From contig JABANP010000089.1 of the NCBI GenBank assembly GCA_013115135.1, positions 89,701-153,700 on the forward strand: DNA of 64,000 nt. Direction: 5' to 3'. Shown here in pieces: positions 45,801 through 56,400 of the stretch. Source of the stretch: Perkinsus olseni. Its lineage: Eukaryota; Perkinsozoa; Perkinsida; Perkinsidae. Positions within the stretch are counted from its first letter, which is position 1; each line of letters begins with the position of its first letter. The translations under genes were made by a program, and so were the position numbers. Under the pieces are notes generated by a model. The model saw nothing but the letters and a program-made list of their open reading frames with translations. It searched no databases and had not been told where the DNA came from.

Positions 45801-47684
45801 GTATCTCGAGCTAGGGCAGTACATAAAGCTCTTTGGAAGAAGACAGTCATCGACGACTCCACACTGCAACTACTAGTCCGATGGCAAGAGCTGGTCAGGT
45901 CAACTCCACCCCTACCACTTCGCCGACATATAGATCCTTCTGTCCCTGTAACTATATGGTTCGATGCTTCCGACCAGATGGGTGCTATGGTTGCTGAGCA
46001 GAACGGCTGCATAATATTCAGACATCAATGGCCCTGGTCTCGGCAAGAACGGTCCCTTCATATTAATGTACGTGAGCTCACCACAGCGTACAATGCGCTC
46101 ACTCGACAGCAGTTCAAGTCCATCCTCTTGCGAGGAGACAACAAGACTGCGAATGCTGCCCTGTCGTCGGCCAAGGTCGCTTCTAACGGCAAACAGTCCG
46201 TTCTACTACAACGTATCATCGACCTCATTCACTACTTGATGAAGTCGAGACGTTTCGACGTCGAGTTCACTCCTACCGAGCTCAACAAAGCTGATGCGGG
46301 GACGCGGTCTGAGCTCTACGTCGACATAGTCACTGCCCGTGATACCTTGGACAGCTACACTGTGCAACCTTTACCCATCACTGATGATTCTCAACAAGTA
46401 CATGTTGCCCGAATCGTACGCAAGAGAGATGACGACTCCAACAATGCATCTCTGCCGCAGAAGAAGACCAGACTTGAAGAGCCTATTGAAGTCCCACTAC
46501 AGCCTCTACCAACTGCACCTACTACACCGTATGATACTGTACAACTTCCTGCTGATCTACTACAAGTTTATCGGTCCCTACCACTGTCAGATGACGGTAA
46601 CCTACGCCTGACTGCTGACCATGACTTCTTACTGTCATGTGCCAAACATCTCCATAGTCTACGACACGGCGGTGCTCCAGAGATTACAACAACACTGAGA
46701 AGCTACTTTGCAACTACTAGCATCGACATTGATGACATCGCCAGAACGGCATCCCGTGATTGTATGGCTTGTTTGATGACCAAGACTAACCCCGGTGACA
46801 ACAGGCCTAAGAACCCTACAGCTGATGTTGTTAACATCCCTGACTTCGCCTTCCAGGTTGTCAACCTAGATGTTCTCGGTCCTTATGTCACTGATCCAGC
46901 AACAAGACAAGGCAAGTTCTACTCCATCAACTTGGTTGATCAACTGACCAACATCTTGCTATGCTACCCTACTGTCAAAGCTCCTACCTCCGTGGACATC
47001 CAACGTGCCTGTAACCTTCCTCATCGACTGTACAACCATGCTATCCAGAACATCCGCACGGATAATGCATCAACCATTCATGCGGCATCCAAAGCTATGG
47101 TGTCCGTCGACTTCCAGTTTGTGCCGAGGTCTGCTTCGTGGATGAACGGTCACGTAGAAGCTCGACATCGATTATTGAATCAGAGGTTACGTCGTATGTT
47201 CATGACAACTCCCTTCGTAGATGATGACAAGTGGCGCGAGTCTATCTCTCGAGCTGCCTACGAGATCAATACCACCACCAACATGCTGGCCAATGGTCTA
47301 TGCCCTCTGGATATGATTACTGAGTCTCACACCTCTCCCTTCGACAACAACCACGTGGTCCAACTGCCTTCTACTAAGTGGGATACGTGGCGCAACTACA
47401 AGACGGATTGTCGTCTTCGTGTCCTCCGTCTCATGCAGAAGCACAACAGTCACAGCTACGAGATCTCTGTGGGCGACTTAGTACTAGTCCGTGCTCCAGA
47501 TCTACAACCCAAAGCTTCACCACCATGGCTCGGACAAGTTCATGTCGTCACGGAAGTTGAAGGAAACCGGATACTACTAGAGAATGGTACGTGGCACTCT
47601 TCGGACAAGCTCAAAAAACTACCTGATGAGATTCTCCCAAGATATCAGCTGCACCAGTCCTCTACTGCTATTATGCAGTTCTAA
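42831..47684 (+). CDS. Gag-Pol polyprotein of the LTR retrotransposon (1617 aa)
   Basis: Residues 1-14 are encoded by the LTR, and Met15 is formed across the LTR/PBS junction. Gag occupies about 1-395. A zinc finger at C399-C408-C414-H418 has the spacing C-x8-C-x5-C-x3-H. Protease: VPDTGSTMSLIS, with Asp456. Reverse transcriptase: LLDVKDSYRSIRLG and YMDDVLVLY, with YMDD at 879-882. RNase H: IWFDASDQMGAMV with Asp1045, ELTTAYNAL and GDNKTANAAL. Integrase: zinc domain with His near 1273-1279 and C1311/C1314, then catalytic Asp1347 (NLDVLGPY), Asp1411 (RTDNAS) and Glu1443 (NGHVEARH). The C-terminal module is GDLVLVRAP...PWLGQVHVV. Thr/Pro/Ser-rich linkers flank Gag and the protease. No frameshift or stop separates Gag from Pol, so the product ratio must be set some other way, for example by proteolysis. 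Confidence 0.93.
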   Translation: MALESTSVPTEALNMAENHGLTDDSTTTELLQLLQLPTASCLLYLERSELETIMTQQEVDIPTKVKYRQLYQNLRSQLRQAQSVSLARTSTTSIPSSTFTSSTKSTVASTLPLTHADTLNDKITNLSFWGIKPTTTTIAGATHTTTSPTTSHTQLLTSISNLRLPDGREFLGFKDGRAINYVIMVARQECRQNALSAHGCYLYLCRCLGQGPKLKLMDHLERALPPEAFMSNYELMLTTALEFLQAHFATTNDHDRITRHLSAIKMASKSVSVHDYLDTLESSISMANSVGLYLHASQVLDYFKRGLTPHLRKVCNQQYSNIRDVTELAMALQYYQEANPPPTTAITTPTATTTSTTTSNSTTSTSSVAPIQSTNPTTTRLQRIEDPEVIKLCKEKRICMAYLARQSCKNGDSCPYKHTTEVSRMTAPTTPTTTPNADSVTILNCPACEGFTIVPDTGSTMSLISKKLADFIVKTVESAQLLSFHATFDSATEAKSFSCDYCLQVDLPVYDGNATHLLPWRPAVLQTPLIHSDALLGMDALRFDRQGLLLRFKDGEDALASLFFRSVPPQISTGSVPSSLSPVTCELPRSNSAASPSETSHSPTPTTSTTPLPTASVAPPCELLPPASTTAPNNAVKIKRKGDVDYNVKEALTTPPTFPPLDDGFVIDQHVYSNQWCRILTIKDEDNNKQFMVDYSNELLQLALQNQPPEATKVHYRLLKSDGRVRREAEARFDDLLNTNKVVATPAHSVNNYASPWYPVEGRKRCRPVVPSICSNQLLRQVQRHYPIRDCQSKISRILNKYRSAKTASLLDVKDSYRSIRLGKNAQLLSQVHVRGSTLTYLYMLDGSSINAKVLEWCVNHVLRELHKLPGFEHVAVSYMDDVLVLYFTDTDPNHDLQTVINHFAEYNMILVAEPLHGPASNGTTILGSMIVDNGDSIIFPTAKYEKCTNYDLTKPTTYSSALSFLGQLSQAWDLFGWHILPCKNALTALVSRARAVHKALWKKTVIDDSTLQLLVRWQELVRSTPPLPLRRHIDPSVPVTIWFDASDQMGAMVAEQNGCIIFRHQWPWSRQERSLHINVRELTTAYNALTRQQFKSILLRGDNKTANAALSSAKVASNGKQSVLLQRIIDLIHYLMKSRRFDVEFTPTELNKADAGTRSELYVDIVTARDTLDSYTVQPLPITDDSQQVHVARIVRKRDDDSNNASLPQKKTRLEEPIEVPLQPLPTAPTTPYDTVQLPADLLQVYRSLPLSDDGNLRLTADHDFLLSCAKHLHSLRHGGAPEITTTLRSYFATTSIDIDDIARTASRDCMACLMTKTNPGDNRPKNPTADVVNIPDFAFQVVNLDVLGPYVTDPATRQGKFYSINLVDQLTNILLCYPTVKAPTSVDIQRACNLPHRLYNHAIQNIRTDNASTIHAASKAMVSVDFQFVPRSASWMNGHVEARHRLLNQRLRRMFMTTPFVDDDKWRESISRAAYEINTTTNMLANGLCPLDMITESHTSPFDNNHVVQLPSTKWDTWRNYKTDCRLRVLRLMQKHNSHSYEISVGDLVLVRAPDLQPKASPPWLGQVHVVTEVEGNRILLENGTWHSSDKLKKLPDEILPRYQLHQSSTAIMQF
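42874..42891 (+). promoter_or_regulatory. Primer-binding site within the Gag ORF
   Basis: TGGCGGAGAACCACGGAC follows the LTR terminal CA directly and starts with TGG, the complement of tRNA CCA. It is translated as part of Gag (MAENHG). Confidence 0.75.
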
Positions 47685-47732
47685 ATCTTAAGATGATGAT
47701 GATGATGATGATGTATATATCTCGGGGCGTCG

Positions 47733-47909
47733 TGTTTGTGCTGTTGCACAAAGGCAAGCGCCAATTCAGTGTATCTTTGTTGAAACTGCCACAGTTGAAA
47801 CTGCCACAAGATACTCGGCATGAAAGACTGACTAATTAACTATATACTTTTCTACTCTTTCATTCCATGGCTCTTGAGTCAACCAGTGTCCCGACCGAAG
47901 CTCTAAACA
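47733..47909 (+). repeat. 3' LTR of the large retrotransposon
   Basis: Identical to the 5' LTR. It again contains the Gag start, here followed by a short frame that ends in flanking DNA near 47950. Confidence 0.92.
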
Positions 47910-49669
47910 AATCGTTGAACGTACAACTTATACTGAACGCCGACCAGTAGACGCGGTGGATTATGACAGACACGCCAAGTCAGTTGTCACTCAGGGGGGT
48001 GATTTACATTGACAATGGTCCAATCCATAGAAGGCGTGGTGTGAAGCGTTTATAGTCCAACGCCGATTCGGGCTCGGTTAGACTCCAAGGCGTGGTAACG
48101 TTGACCTCGCCGATAACGTCGTGGCGAGCAGCTTCCGTGATCCCCAAAACTTAGTTCCTGTGAGGAACGCTTCGCCGCATTGGAAGCACACATCGGAGCA
48201 GGAGCGGAGGGTAGACAGAGAACTGAGTAACAGTGCCTGCGTCAGTGTCATAACGCCAAACCTCAGCACTGAGGCCATGTGGCAGGCCACGGGACGAGAT
48301 CGGAGCAATAGACCTGCCGGGCTGACACAATGTCGATGACACCTGGATCAACTGCGTCACACGGGGATACTGTATCCCGGATACAGCGACGTCATAACCA
48401 GGTGATGTTCGTGACCCTTTGAGCAGGACAAATGTTTCGGCTCGGGGGATACGCTTTGGCGATGAACGCGTTGTCAACCTTGCATCACAGTCGCTACGTT
48501 GCAACTGTTAACTTCGGCCGCCTAGTGTTTGATGTGCTCAACGTGGAGTTGCCATATTCACCCGTCTCAATCTCGGTACTCTCAGTATCAAACGTGCATG
48601 CATAATTGACCGTCTTACGCCATAGTAGGCCACAGTTGGAGGAGTCGGTGGGAGGTAACAGCTAGAGACTACAGCCTCATTGTATCTGATGATAGCCCTC
48701 GCCTTTGTATGACTGTGGCTCGCTCTCGCTACAGAGCTACTAAGATGAGCCCTCATGAAGCCGGCAGCCTGCATCACCTGCACTGGCCCTTTGAGTTGTG
48801 TTACTTGAGTGCTTGTCATCCATCATCTGTGACTTCAACCAGACACCCAACGGAGACGTTGAGCATATTTGTGTAACGTTCTGTCCTGTCTCGTATTTTG
48901 CGTGCGTGTTGCTTCGATGTAGCTCGTTAGTCCGACTGGGGTGGGCTGGTCCGTCTTCCGTATCACTGACAAAGTTTCCTAGCGAGTTACTGTTGTTGAG
49001 AATGTGTTAGCTGGGTTTCCCTTGGTTAGTCGACAATAAGGTAGATGGGCCCACTGTGCTGTGGCGATTGCGGTTCGCATCGATGATTTCGACGTTGTAC
49101 TAGTGGCTCTTTTCCCAAGTTAGCGTTCCATCACAGGCAGCAGTTGCTGTATTCTCTTTTGCGACGGTTCACGGACTACCTCTCCTGTTATGAAAGCGCC
49201 TACACCGTGTAACGATACAACTGTCCCGAGATATCGAATACAAGCCCTCGTCGATACAATACCGTTCTCAGTAGCACAATACCGTTCCTCAGAGTGGCAG
49301 ATCTTACCGTCCCCTGAAGGCCTGGTAGACCCTACTAATCGTTAACTTAACGACGTTAAGGTTGGCTTAGAGTAGGCGAACTGCTAAAGTGCAGCAACAG
49401 ATGGACACGCTATTAGGCCCATGCTCTATTCTGTCGAGACACTCAACGATGACATTGGACCAAAGCGGTGGCCAGCAGCAGATTGGCCACCGATGAGGCT
49501 TTTCCCGTGTGCGCCAAGGCTTACGTGACCCTGGCGGAAACGTCGTAAAGGAGAGAGTTCCCCTCCGATTTATGAACGCGGTTCCCGCTTGACTGAGAAT
49601 GAAAACGTTCCAGCATTTGATCGACATCCAACTCATCATCATCATCATCATACGTTAACAATCCGCCCG
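47910..49669. other. Intergenic, no supported gene
   Basis: Short ORFs only. It does not resemble the sequence expected to the right of the insertion site from duplication unit B. A (CAT)n tract lies at 49632-49650. Confidence 0.45.
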
Positions 49670-50716
49670 TTACTCGGCAGCAGCAGCATCAGTCTTCCTT
49701 CGCTTAGCATTCGGTGGCGATTCATCCTACACATAAAAGCCATGCTCCGCTGATGACCTCCCTCGTGTATTCACCTCATCATCCTTCTCGTCTTCCTCTT
49801 CATCATCCTCTTTCTCTTCCTGTCCATCTTCCTCCCCTTCAGACTCACTCGAGTATTCCTCCTCGTCGTCTTCCGGCTCAGAGTCCTCAAACACCACCTC
49901 CTCCCCCTAACCAGATGTCAGCTCCAAAGGCAGCACTCCCAGCAAGCCATAGTACGTTCCTGTCAAGCCCATCGAGAGCTTGGAGGTTGGGCAGGGCCTT
50001 CAGGAGGCCTTCGCGATACGCCGCCTTCGCCAACTGCGTGTCATCCTCGACGCCTCCCACGGGGTTACTGATACGCCCAAAATCACCGTGACTACGGCAA
50101 GTCTACTTACTCGATCAAATTGAGGATACGGATGTTAACCAGGCTGTGAATGGGGCTGAGTGCATCCAGATCAGCGAATCTGAGGCAAACCCAGTCCGTG
50201 GGCTAGTACACTATGTCAACCACTAGTAGCAGTAGTACTTGTTATTGGCTAGATGAAGCTCCTGTAGGCTGTCCTTGAGATTCCCCAGAGCTTCGAGGGA
50301 CTTCTTGTCGGCCAAATTGTTGGCTGAAAAGCGTATAAATTCACTGAAGCTCCTCTTGGGTCATTTCGGAAGTGGCGATCGAGATGGTCTCTCTCTGCCC
50401 AGTAGCGGTGGGAGCCCGGTCCTACAGTTTAATTCGAGACGCTCAATCTTGGTTCCCTCTGGGAATGGGTGGTCGATGGCCCCCACTTGACAGTTGCTGA
50501 GGGAGAGGAAACCTACACTGCACTCCTTCAAGAAGGACAGGTCTCCCAGTACGGGGATGGACAGGCCGTCCAACATCACCTGCCAAGCGCAGCGCGTAAC
50601 GAGGCCATTGCCAGGCAGTTTCGCTTTACTTCTTCGAGTTTATTGTACTGTTCGACGTCCTGCTCCTTAGCATAGCGTTTGAAGGCCTCTAAAAGGGAGG
50701 GTATCTGGTTCACCAT
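49670..50716 (-). CDS. ANP32: ANP32-like acidic leucine-rich nuclear protein
   Basis: A seven-exon gene whose exons join in phase. Exon 1 (50716-50580) reads MVNQIPSLLEAFKRY and continues as helix. LRR exons follow: FLSLSNCQVGAIDHPFPEGT, KIERLELN, NNLADKKSLEALGNLKDSLQ, ELHLANNK, FADLDALSPIHSLVNIRILN and LIDNPVGG. The capping motif LLKALPNLQALDGLDRNGEE (about 50020-49890) is the LRR cap of ANP32 proteins (LPxLxxLDGxDRxxxE). A Glu/Asp run follows (VFEDSEPEDDEEEYSSESEG and on), then a last exon DESPPNAKRRKTDAAAAE with a KRRK nuclear signal and stop at 49670. ANP32 proteins act in the nucleus in histone binding, phosphatase inhibition and RNA processing. Introns are about 45-110 nt. The long exon 1 is unusual for the family. 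Confidence 0.85.
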
Positions 50717-51210
50717 GGCAGCAGGACGAGGCAGACGGTTGCCGAGTTCAGAGAGGGAAACCACGGAAAACCTACGACGACAAGATGGGATCCTCGAGCA
50801 TTGCAGATGATGCACGTCCAAAGGGATAGGTGGCATACGTCACCATTAACGGCACTTCCAGAACTCAAGGCGTGACACGGTGTATGCGAATGAATGGCAA
50901 ATCCTCGAAAAAATGGACAGAGAACTGTCATTGGGATGATTTGAACCTGGGCGGGAATTGCCTGGCGGAAGGGAAACGTGCTCAGCATCCTATATTCTGC
51001 CGCGTCCTCCTCAACAAGTGTTGATATGGTTCGTGATCGGTCTTCGTCCACGAGGCTGTAGTGCCCATATTCTGTCTTCTTCCGCCATTAGAAGGATCGA
51101 GCTTAGGGGCCTTTGGAAACACAACTCTGTCCCCATCTCTGAACAACCCGACGACGAGTGCGTTCCTGGATTCCCATCAGAGCTCCTTGGCAGTTCCTCT
51201 TCCTCCACCG
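50717..51210. other. Divergent spacer between ANP32-like and ketoacyl-CoA synthase 1
   Basis: 494 bp with no supported feature. An open frame without ATG reaches leftwards from the ketoacyl-CoA synthase start, so its mRNA leader may begin here. Confidence 0.45.
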
Positions 51211-52932
51211 ATGTCGTCGTCCACCACTGAAGGTGCTTCTCTTGCTTCCACTCCGATGTTTGCGGAGGTTCACGAGCCAACAACCTCGGTTCCCTTCGAG
51301 AACAGAGTTGCTTGGACCATTCGTTTGAAGGACTACATCACCGTCGCCTTCTACAGGTAACTAACGCCCTCCAGCGGTGTTCTCCCACTACGCTTGAGCG
51401 CACCTTTAGTGTTGCTGTTCAGGTACCGCATTCTGTGGGCTATTCTCATGGCCGTCGTTGCCGTGGCCTTCTCGTATATCACTAATGGTGATGCCCTTGG
51501 ATGGCTGCAACACAACAGTAAGTGAATGTCACTGCGGGCTCATCATTCGGTCACTGCGTGCCTGATTATCGTCCCTGCCGACTTTAGGCGTCGTCGCGCT
51601 GGTGTTCGCCGGTTTTGTCTTCCTCGTCCAACGTAACTTCTTCCCCCAACGCAACGTCTACTGCATCGACCATTGCGAGTTCAACCCACCCGACTCCTGG
51701 AGGATCTCCCGTGAACAGATCATCAGGATCTTCTCGACCGATAAAAACTTCACCGCTGAGAGCCTCAACTTCATGCGCCGGCTCCTCGTCAACTCGGGCA
51801 CCAGCGACCACACAGCCTTTCCTCCAAACATGGTAAAAACGCATATCAGCCTCGCCTGCTTCGTACGACGGTCACGTGTCAGATCAAGTCTCTCGAGGAC
51901 GGAAAGAGGTGGAGTTCTACTTTGGCCGACTCCCGTTTCGAAGGCGAGACCACAATGAGTGGCGCCCTTCAAGGCCTTATGGACAAGACAGGCCTAACTG
52001 CTAAGGACATTGATGTAGCCTATGACGAGTCCTTGGTAAAACGAAACTTTCTCGATGTCAGATCCTTATTGTCAACTGTTCTATGGTATCCCCCACCCCT
52101 TCACTTTGTGCCATGCTTGTTCACAAGTTCGGTATGCGCAGCGACGTACTCACCTACAATCTATCAGGTCAGCACAGAGTCGGGCTGCTATCGAGATTGT
52201 GAACATTTCTCATCAGGTATGGGATGCAGCGCTAATGGCATATCCATCGACTTGGCCCAACGCCTCCTGCAGAACAGGAAGGATCTCAAGTGCGTCGTTG
52301 TTTCCACTGAGATCACCGCCCAGCAAGTTTATAACGGCAACGAGCGTGGCTTCCTCGTCCAGAACACACTCTTCCGTTGTGGTGCCACTGCTATCCTCCT
52401 CACCAACAAGCCCGATACTCGTGCTAAGTATAAGCTCCTCAATGTGGTTCGTGCTCAGCAGTCCAAGACTGAGAAGGACTACGGCTGCGTGTGGGAGGAC
52501 CAGGATGAGGGCGGTCACAGAGGAGTTTTCCTCGCTAAGAACATCGTCGATGTCGCTGGCAAGACTATCGCTGTGAACTTCAGACGTATGGGCCCTCACA
52601 TCTTGCCAATCCCTGAGCTCATTAAAGCGCTTTTCAACAAGAAGTACGTTCCTGATTTCAAGAGAGGCATCAATCACTTCTGCATTCACGCCGGTGGCAG
52701 AGGCGTACTAGATGGCGTCCAGAAGAGCCTCAAGCTCAGCGACCGGGACATTCTCCCGTCCAGACTGGATCTCTATCACATGGGAAACACCAGTAGCAGC
52801 TCCATTTGGTATGAGCTTGGTTTCATTGAGAGATCCGGAAACCTCCAGGCCGGTCACAGAATCCTGCAAGTCGCATTCGGCAGCGGTTTCAAGTGCAACT
52901 CTATGTGCTGGCTGTGTCTCCGTACTGAGTGA
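51211..52932 (+). CDS. KCS: 3-ketoacyl-CoA synthase (FAE1/KCS type), copy 1
   Basis: Six exons: 51211-51356, 51423-51517, 51588-51832, 51883-52014, 52062-52167, 52217-52932. They sum to 1440 nt (479 aa), the usual length of plant KCS enzymes. These condense malonyl-CoA with acyl-CoA in the endoplasmic reticulum, the first step of very-long-chain fatty acid elongation. Two membrane segments lie near residues 50-90 (ILWAILMAVVAVAFSYI; VVALVFAGFVFLV). VYCIDHCEFNPPDSW opens the synthase domain. The catalytic triad is present: Cys in GMGCSANG, His in HFCIHAGGR, Asn in YHMGNTSSSS. Introns are 47-70 nt. Relative to copy 2, one base seems missing after the ATG of NSM, so the end reads NSMCWLCLRTE rather than NSMVLA-type; only the last residues change. 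The first ATG in frame was taken as start. Confidence 0.9.
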
Positions 52933-53447
52933 AGATGATGAGTGAATATTCTCTGTAGTGTTTTTCGATTGTTTTCGGGCGAATGAGCGGCGTGCACCTC
53001 ACTCGTATATGTCTATCCTTGAACGAGGTCGTTCCTTATCTCAAACACCATTGCTCTGGATAGTTCAGAGGCATTAGACCATTCGACTGTTGTGTTTTAA
53101 GTAGTTGAGAACACAATCAATATGATTTTGCCAACCACTGGCAGGGCGCACACCTCCCCACCATCCGAGGTGCTGTGATGGTGGTACAAGCAACCCTTGC
53201 ATGCGCGGGTCCTGTCAGTGGGGGAGGCCGTTCTTAAGTCCGAATGATCCTCCCGAGAGAATGTATCATGTTAGCGTGTAACAAACCGTTTGATCGTCAC
53301 AGTATATCGATCTCTGCATAGGGCCCTCGATGAAATATGCAGGAGTCGGTACCGGCTCTCGAGTGCAAACCCACACACACTAGTGACTATTCAACAACAC
53401 TCGACTATTGAACAAGAAAAGCTTTCATGGTTCATAAGGCATGACAC
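52933..53447. other. Convergent spacer
   Basis: Lies between the 3' ends of ketoacyl-CoA synthase copy 1 (plus) and the kinesin (minus). No supported feature. Confidence 0.5.
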
Positions 53448-56400
53448 TCATTGCCCCATCCTCAACTCGCCGGCCGCGTTCAGGATGGTCTCCTTCGCGA
53501 CTTCGTATTTACGGATATCTTCCGCCGTGTCGGCGGTCTCCTTCTCTGCTTTCTCGAGTATCTACGGCGTCAGCGGGCCCGCCACCTCACGAGTATTTAC
53601 TCACCTCCTTTTTCATATCGTTCGAGAGGGCACTGACATCCACCTTTCGTCTAATACTCGCATACCATTTTTCGAAGTCCTTCTGAAGTCTCTTGCGGCT
53701 CTGTTCCATCATGCGCTGAATGCGTTCGATGTCGCTCCGGACTGAGGACACTCCCGTCCCCACCAGCAACCTTGTCGAACACTACCTCCGCGTAGCTTAT
53801 CAGCACACGCTTTATACACCGCCGTCTGCTTTTCAATCTTACGTGTGCAAGATCGGATCTCCCCCTCGGACTCCACGGGAAGCTGCAACTAGTCGAAGAG
53901 GTGCGCGGATGAGCAATCCTACCTCCTCTCCCTCATGCCCTAGCAGCACCGCGCGTTTCCGTATTTTATCGATGTTGTCCTTCTCCCTATTCACGATCGC
54001 CCTCGCAGCATTGGCCTGGTTACCTGCCTCAGACACAGCCTCGCGACAGGCGATCGGTAGAGCTGCTACCGAGAGCCTTGGCCTCCTCGCAGAGCTTCCG
54101 GAGCAGCTCCTTGTTCTCGGTTAAGGTCTCGGTTCGGCGGATGGACTTCCGGAAGACCTCGAAGCATCGCTGGCGATCTAGTAGTATCGTGGCTGCCGAC
54201 TCTCCTGATACCGACAGTCGTGGCCTCCGGTGTGCTGATTTCTGACCACACACCAGTGATGCCTTCAAGCCATTCAACACTGCCAATTGTCGATTGTTGA
54301 GTTGAAGCCTCCCGAGCCACACTCGAGGGGACTGCCGCAAGGCCTGTCACCCGTACATAACTCAGAATCTCAAGCGCAGATGGTCTCACTAGACTGCGCG
54401 CTTCCGCCTTCCGACTTCGGTAGAGTCGAGTCACTGCTCTTGTTCAACATGCCCAACAACACCGCCAACTCCTGGTCCCGCTGAGCTACCTGACGAGCCG
54501 AGAGTGAAACCTCCCCGTCGTACAGGGAGCCACCACTTGCAGTCTGAGTTGCTGGACCTGGCCATCACCGTCACCCCTCGATCCTTGCACTGTGGCAATG
54601 ACTGGAGCGTGGTCCGTAGACCCGCCTGTCACCATGTCCCGCAGGATGGAGAAGCACGCTTGGATCTGCAACGCCTCCCAGCGGCAGTTCGCCTCTCTGT
54701 CGTCCCTACCTTCTTCATCGATCCACAGACGAGGTGGCCTTCACTGGAGCCTCCGTCCTTGACGAATGCCTCTACTAGTGACTTCAAGTGTGCCATATCC
54801 TCGGAGGTGAGTACCTCCTCCTGAGCCCTCGGACTCCCACAGTGCAGCAACGCTATCGCAGCTATCACCTCCTCATCACCCTTCAAGACTCGGAGCTCCT
54901 CCTGCAACTCAGCCACCTGCCGCTTCAGACGGCGAATCAACAGAGTGGAGTCGATCTGTCATGAGTCGTTTCCGGTATCATGCAAAGAAAGCTCACCTCT
55001 TCGTTCACTCGAGCATCATTCTTAATCAGACCGACCCGCTGTGCGAAGCGGCAGGTACTGATAGCTACCCTAGGATGCCGTGCTACCCCCGTAGTGCATC
55101 ACAGCGGCTTACTCTCCTCGATAGATCGACCATCCATTGACAGAGTTCCAATCATGCTAGTGCGACAGTTGCCTCCCAGCGAATCCCTGCGGCAGACTTC
55201 CTAACTCCCTTCTTACCGCCAGGCCTACCGAAGTACGCTGGTCATCATACTGTTCCGGTAGGGTATGTGACTACGCTTCCCCGTCGCCTTCTCATGCAGG
55301 CACACGATGACCTGAGGATCTGTGCCCTACCCTAGATTTAACAATCAACTTCACTACCTGCTCGAGGAAGTGCAGGGAGACGTTGATGTAGCGTGACTCA
55401 TTGGCCAGCTGCCCGTCGACTTGTGTCTGACAACTCTCCGTCGTGAACACCTTTATTATGGTTTTGAAACCTTTTTGATGCGCTCACTGCCGGCGAGATC
55501 CACCAGATGGAGTTTGCTGCGGCGAACGGTGTCCGAACCTGAGCCACGCAGTCCGGCGGTCGGGAAACTGTCGAGTTGAACCTGGTATTGTTGCTTCGAT
55601 CCAAATGATAAACATGCAGTGGCTTCGGGTAGATGAGTCGTTCATCGGAGTTTCCGCGACAACCCTGTTAGTGTCACCCTAAGAGCATCGTAGGCCACCG
55701 ATCGCCTCCGCTGTTGCTACTAGGAAGAGTAGGTTGAGGGCCTCCTCCTCGTTAGGAACTGTGTTGACACTGAGTCCCCGTAGATGCAGCTGACCGTCCT
55801 CATCCTCTCGCAGGCTTACCGATGGAAGGTTGTGCTGAAGGGCAGTCATTCCGACAACATCAGTGACGACCAGTACTCTACCAGTTCACTGACATCCTCC
55901 GATTCCCTATAGAGTAGATCGTACCCATTGTCGTTGTAGATCTCAAGGTAGGATATGTACACCTCAGAGAGCACAAGCAGCATGGAAGCTACGGCAGAGA
56001 ATGCCGCGCTTGCTACTCTGTACTGCGCGTCACTGAGCTTCCCTATCCGCTCAAAAATGTATGACACAGATCTGGGTATGATCCCTCGGTCGACATACCT
56101 ATTCAACGGGACGGGGCTGGTGATGTAATCCACTCCTACAGTACCGCTCTGTCCCTCCAGTGATAGTGAAGGTCTTCCCTGAACCCGTCTGGCCGTAAGC
56201 GAATATCGTCCCATTAACCCCTTTGAGACACTCCTCTATTGTCGGCCTGCGCACGGCACCCTCGAGAGAACGGCCCCTTTCTTCACCTTATTACCGGGCC
56301 ACAACCTCGAAGATGTCATCCTGCCGAGCCGCCATCCCGAAGACTTTGTCGCATTTGAACTGGTACCGGTTGCGTGAGTTATTTATGTAGTCCTAAAAGC

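Larger units (their letters stand above)
42697..47909 (+). mobile_element. Full-length LTR retrotransposon (Ty3 or BEL/Pao type)
   Basis: A 5213-bp element with identical 177-bp LTRs, a primer-binding site and one uninterrupted Gag-Pol frame, so it looks recently inserted and may be active. Domain order protease, RT, RNase H, integrase excludes Ty1/copia. A single fused frame and a WLGQV-type C-terminal module resemble BEL/Pao, while the RT text is also compatible with Ty3; I cannot decide. No target-site duplication is present (agctc before, aatcg after). No clear polypurine tract precedes the 3' LTR; only (GAT)n and a short ggggcg are seen. Confidence 0.9.

Noticed and set aside
46339..46611. 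ORFs in other frames within the Gag-Pol gene
   Set aside because: They are shadows of the long Gag-Pol frame and have no domain.
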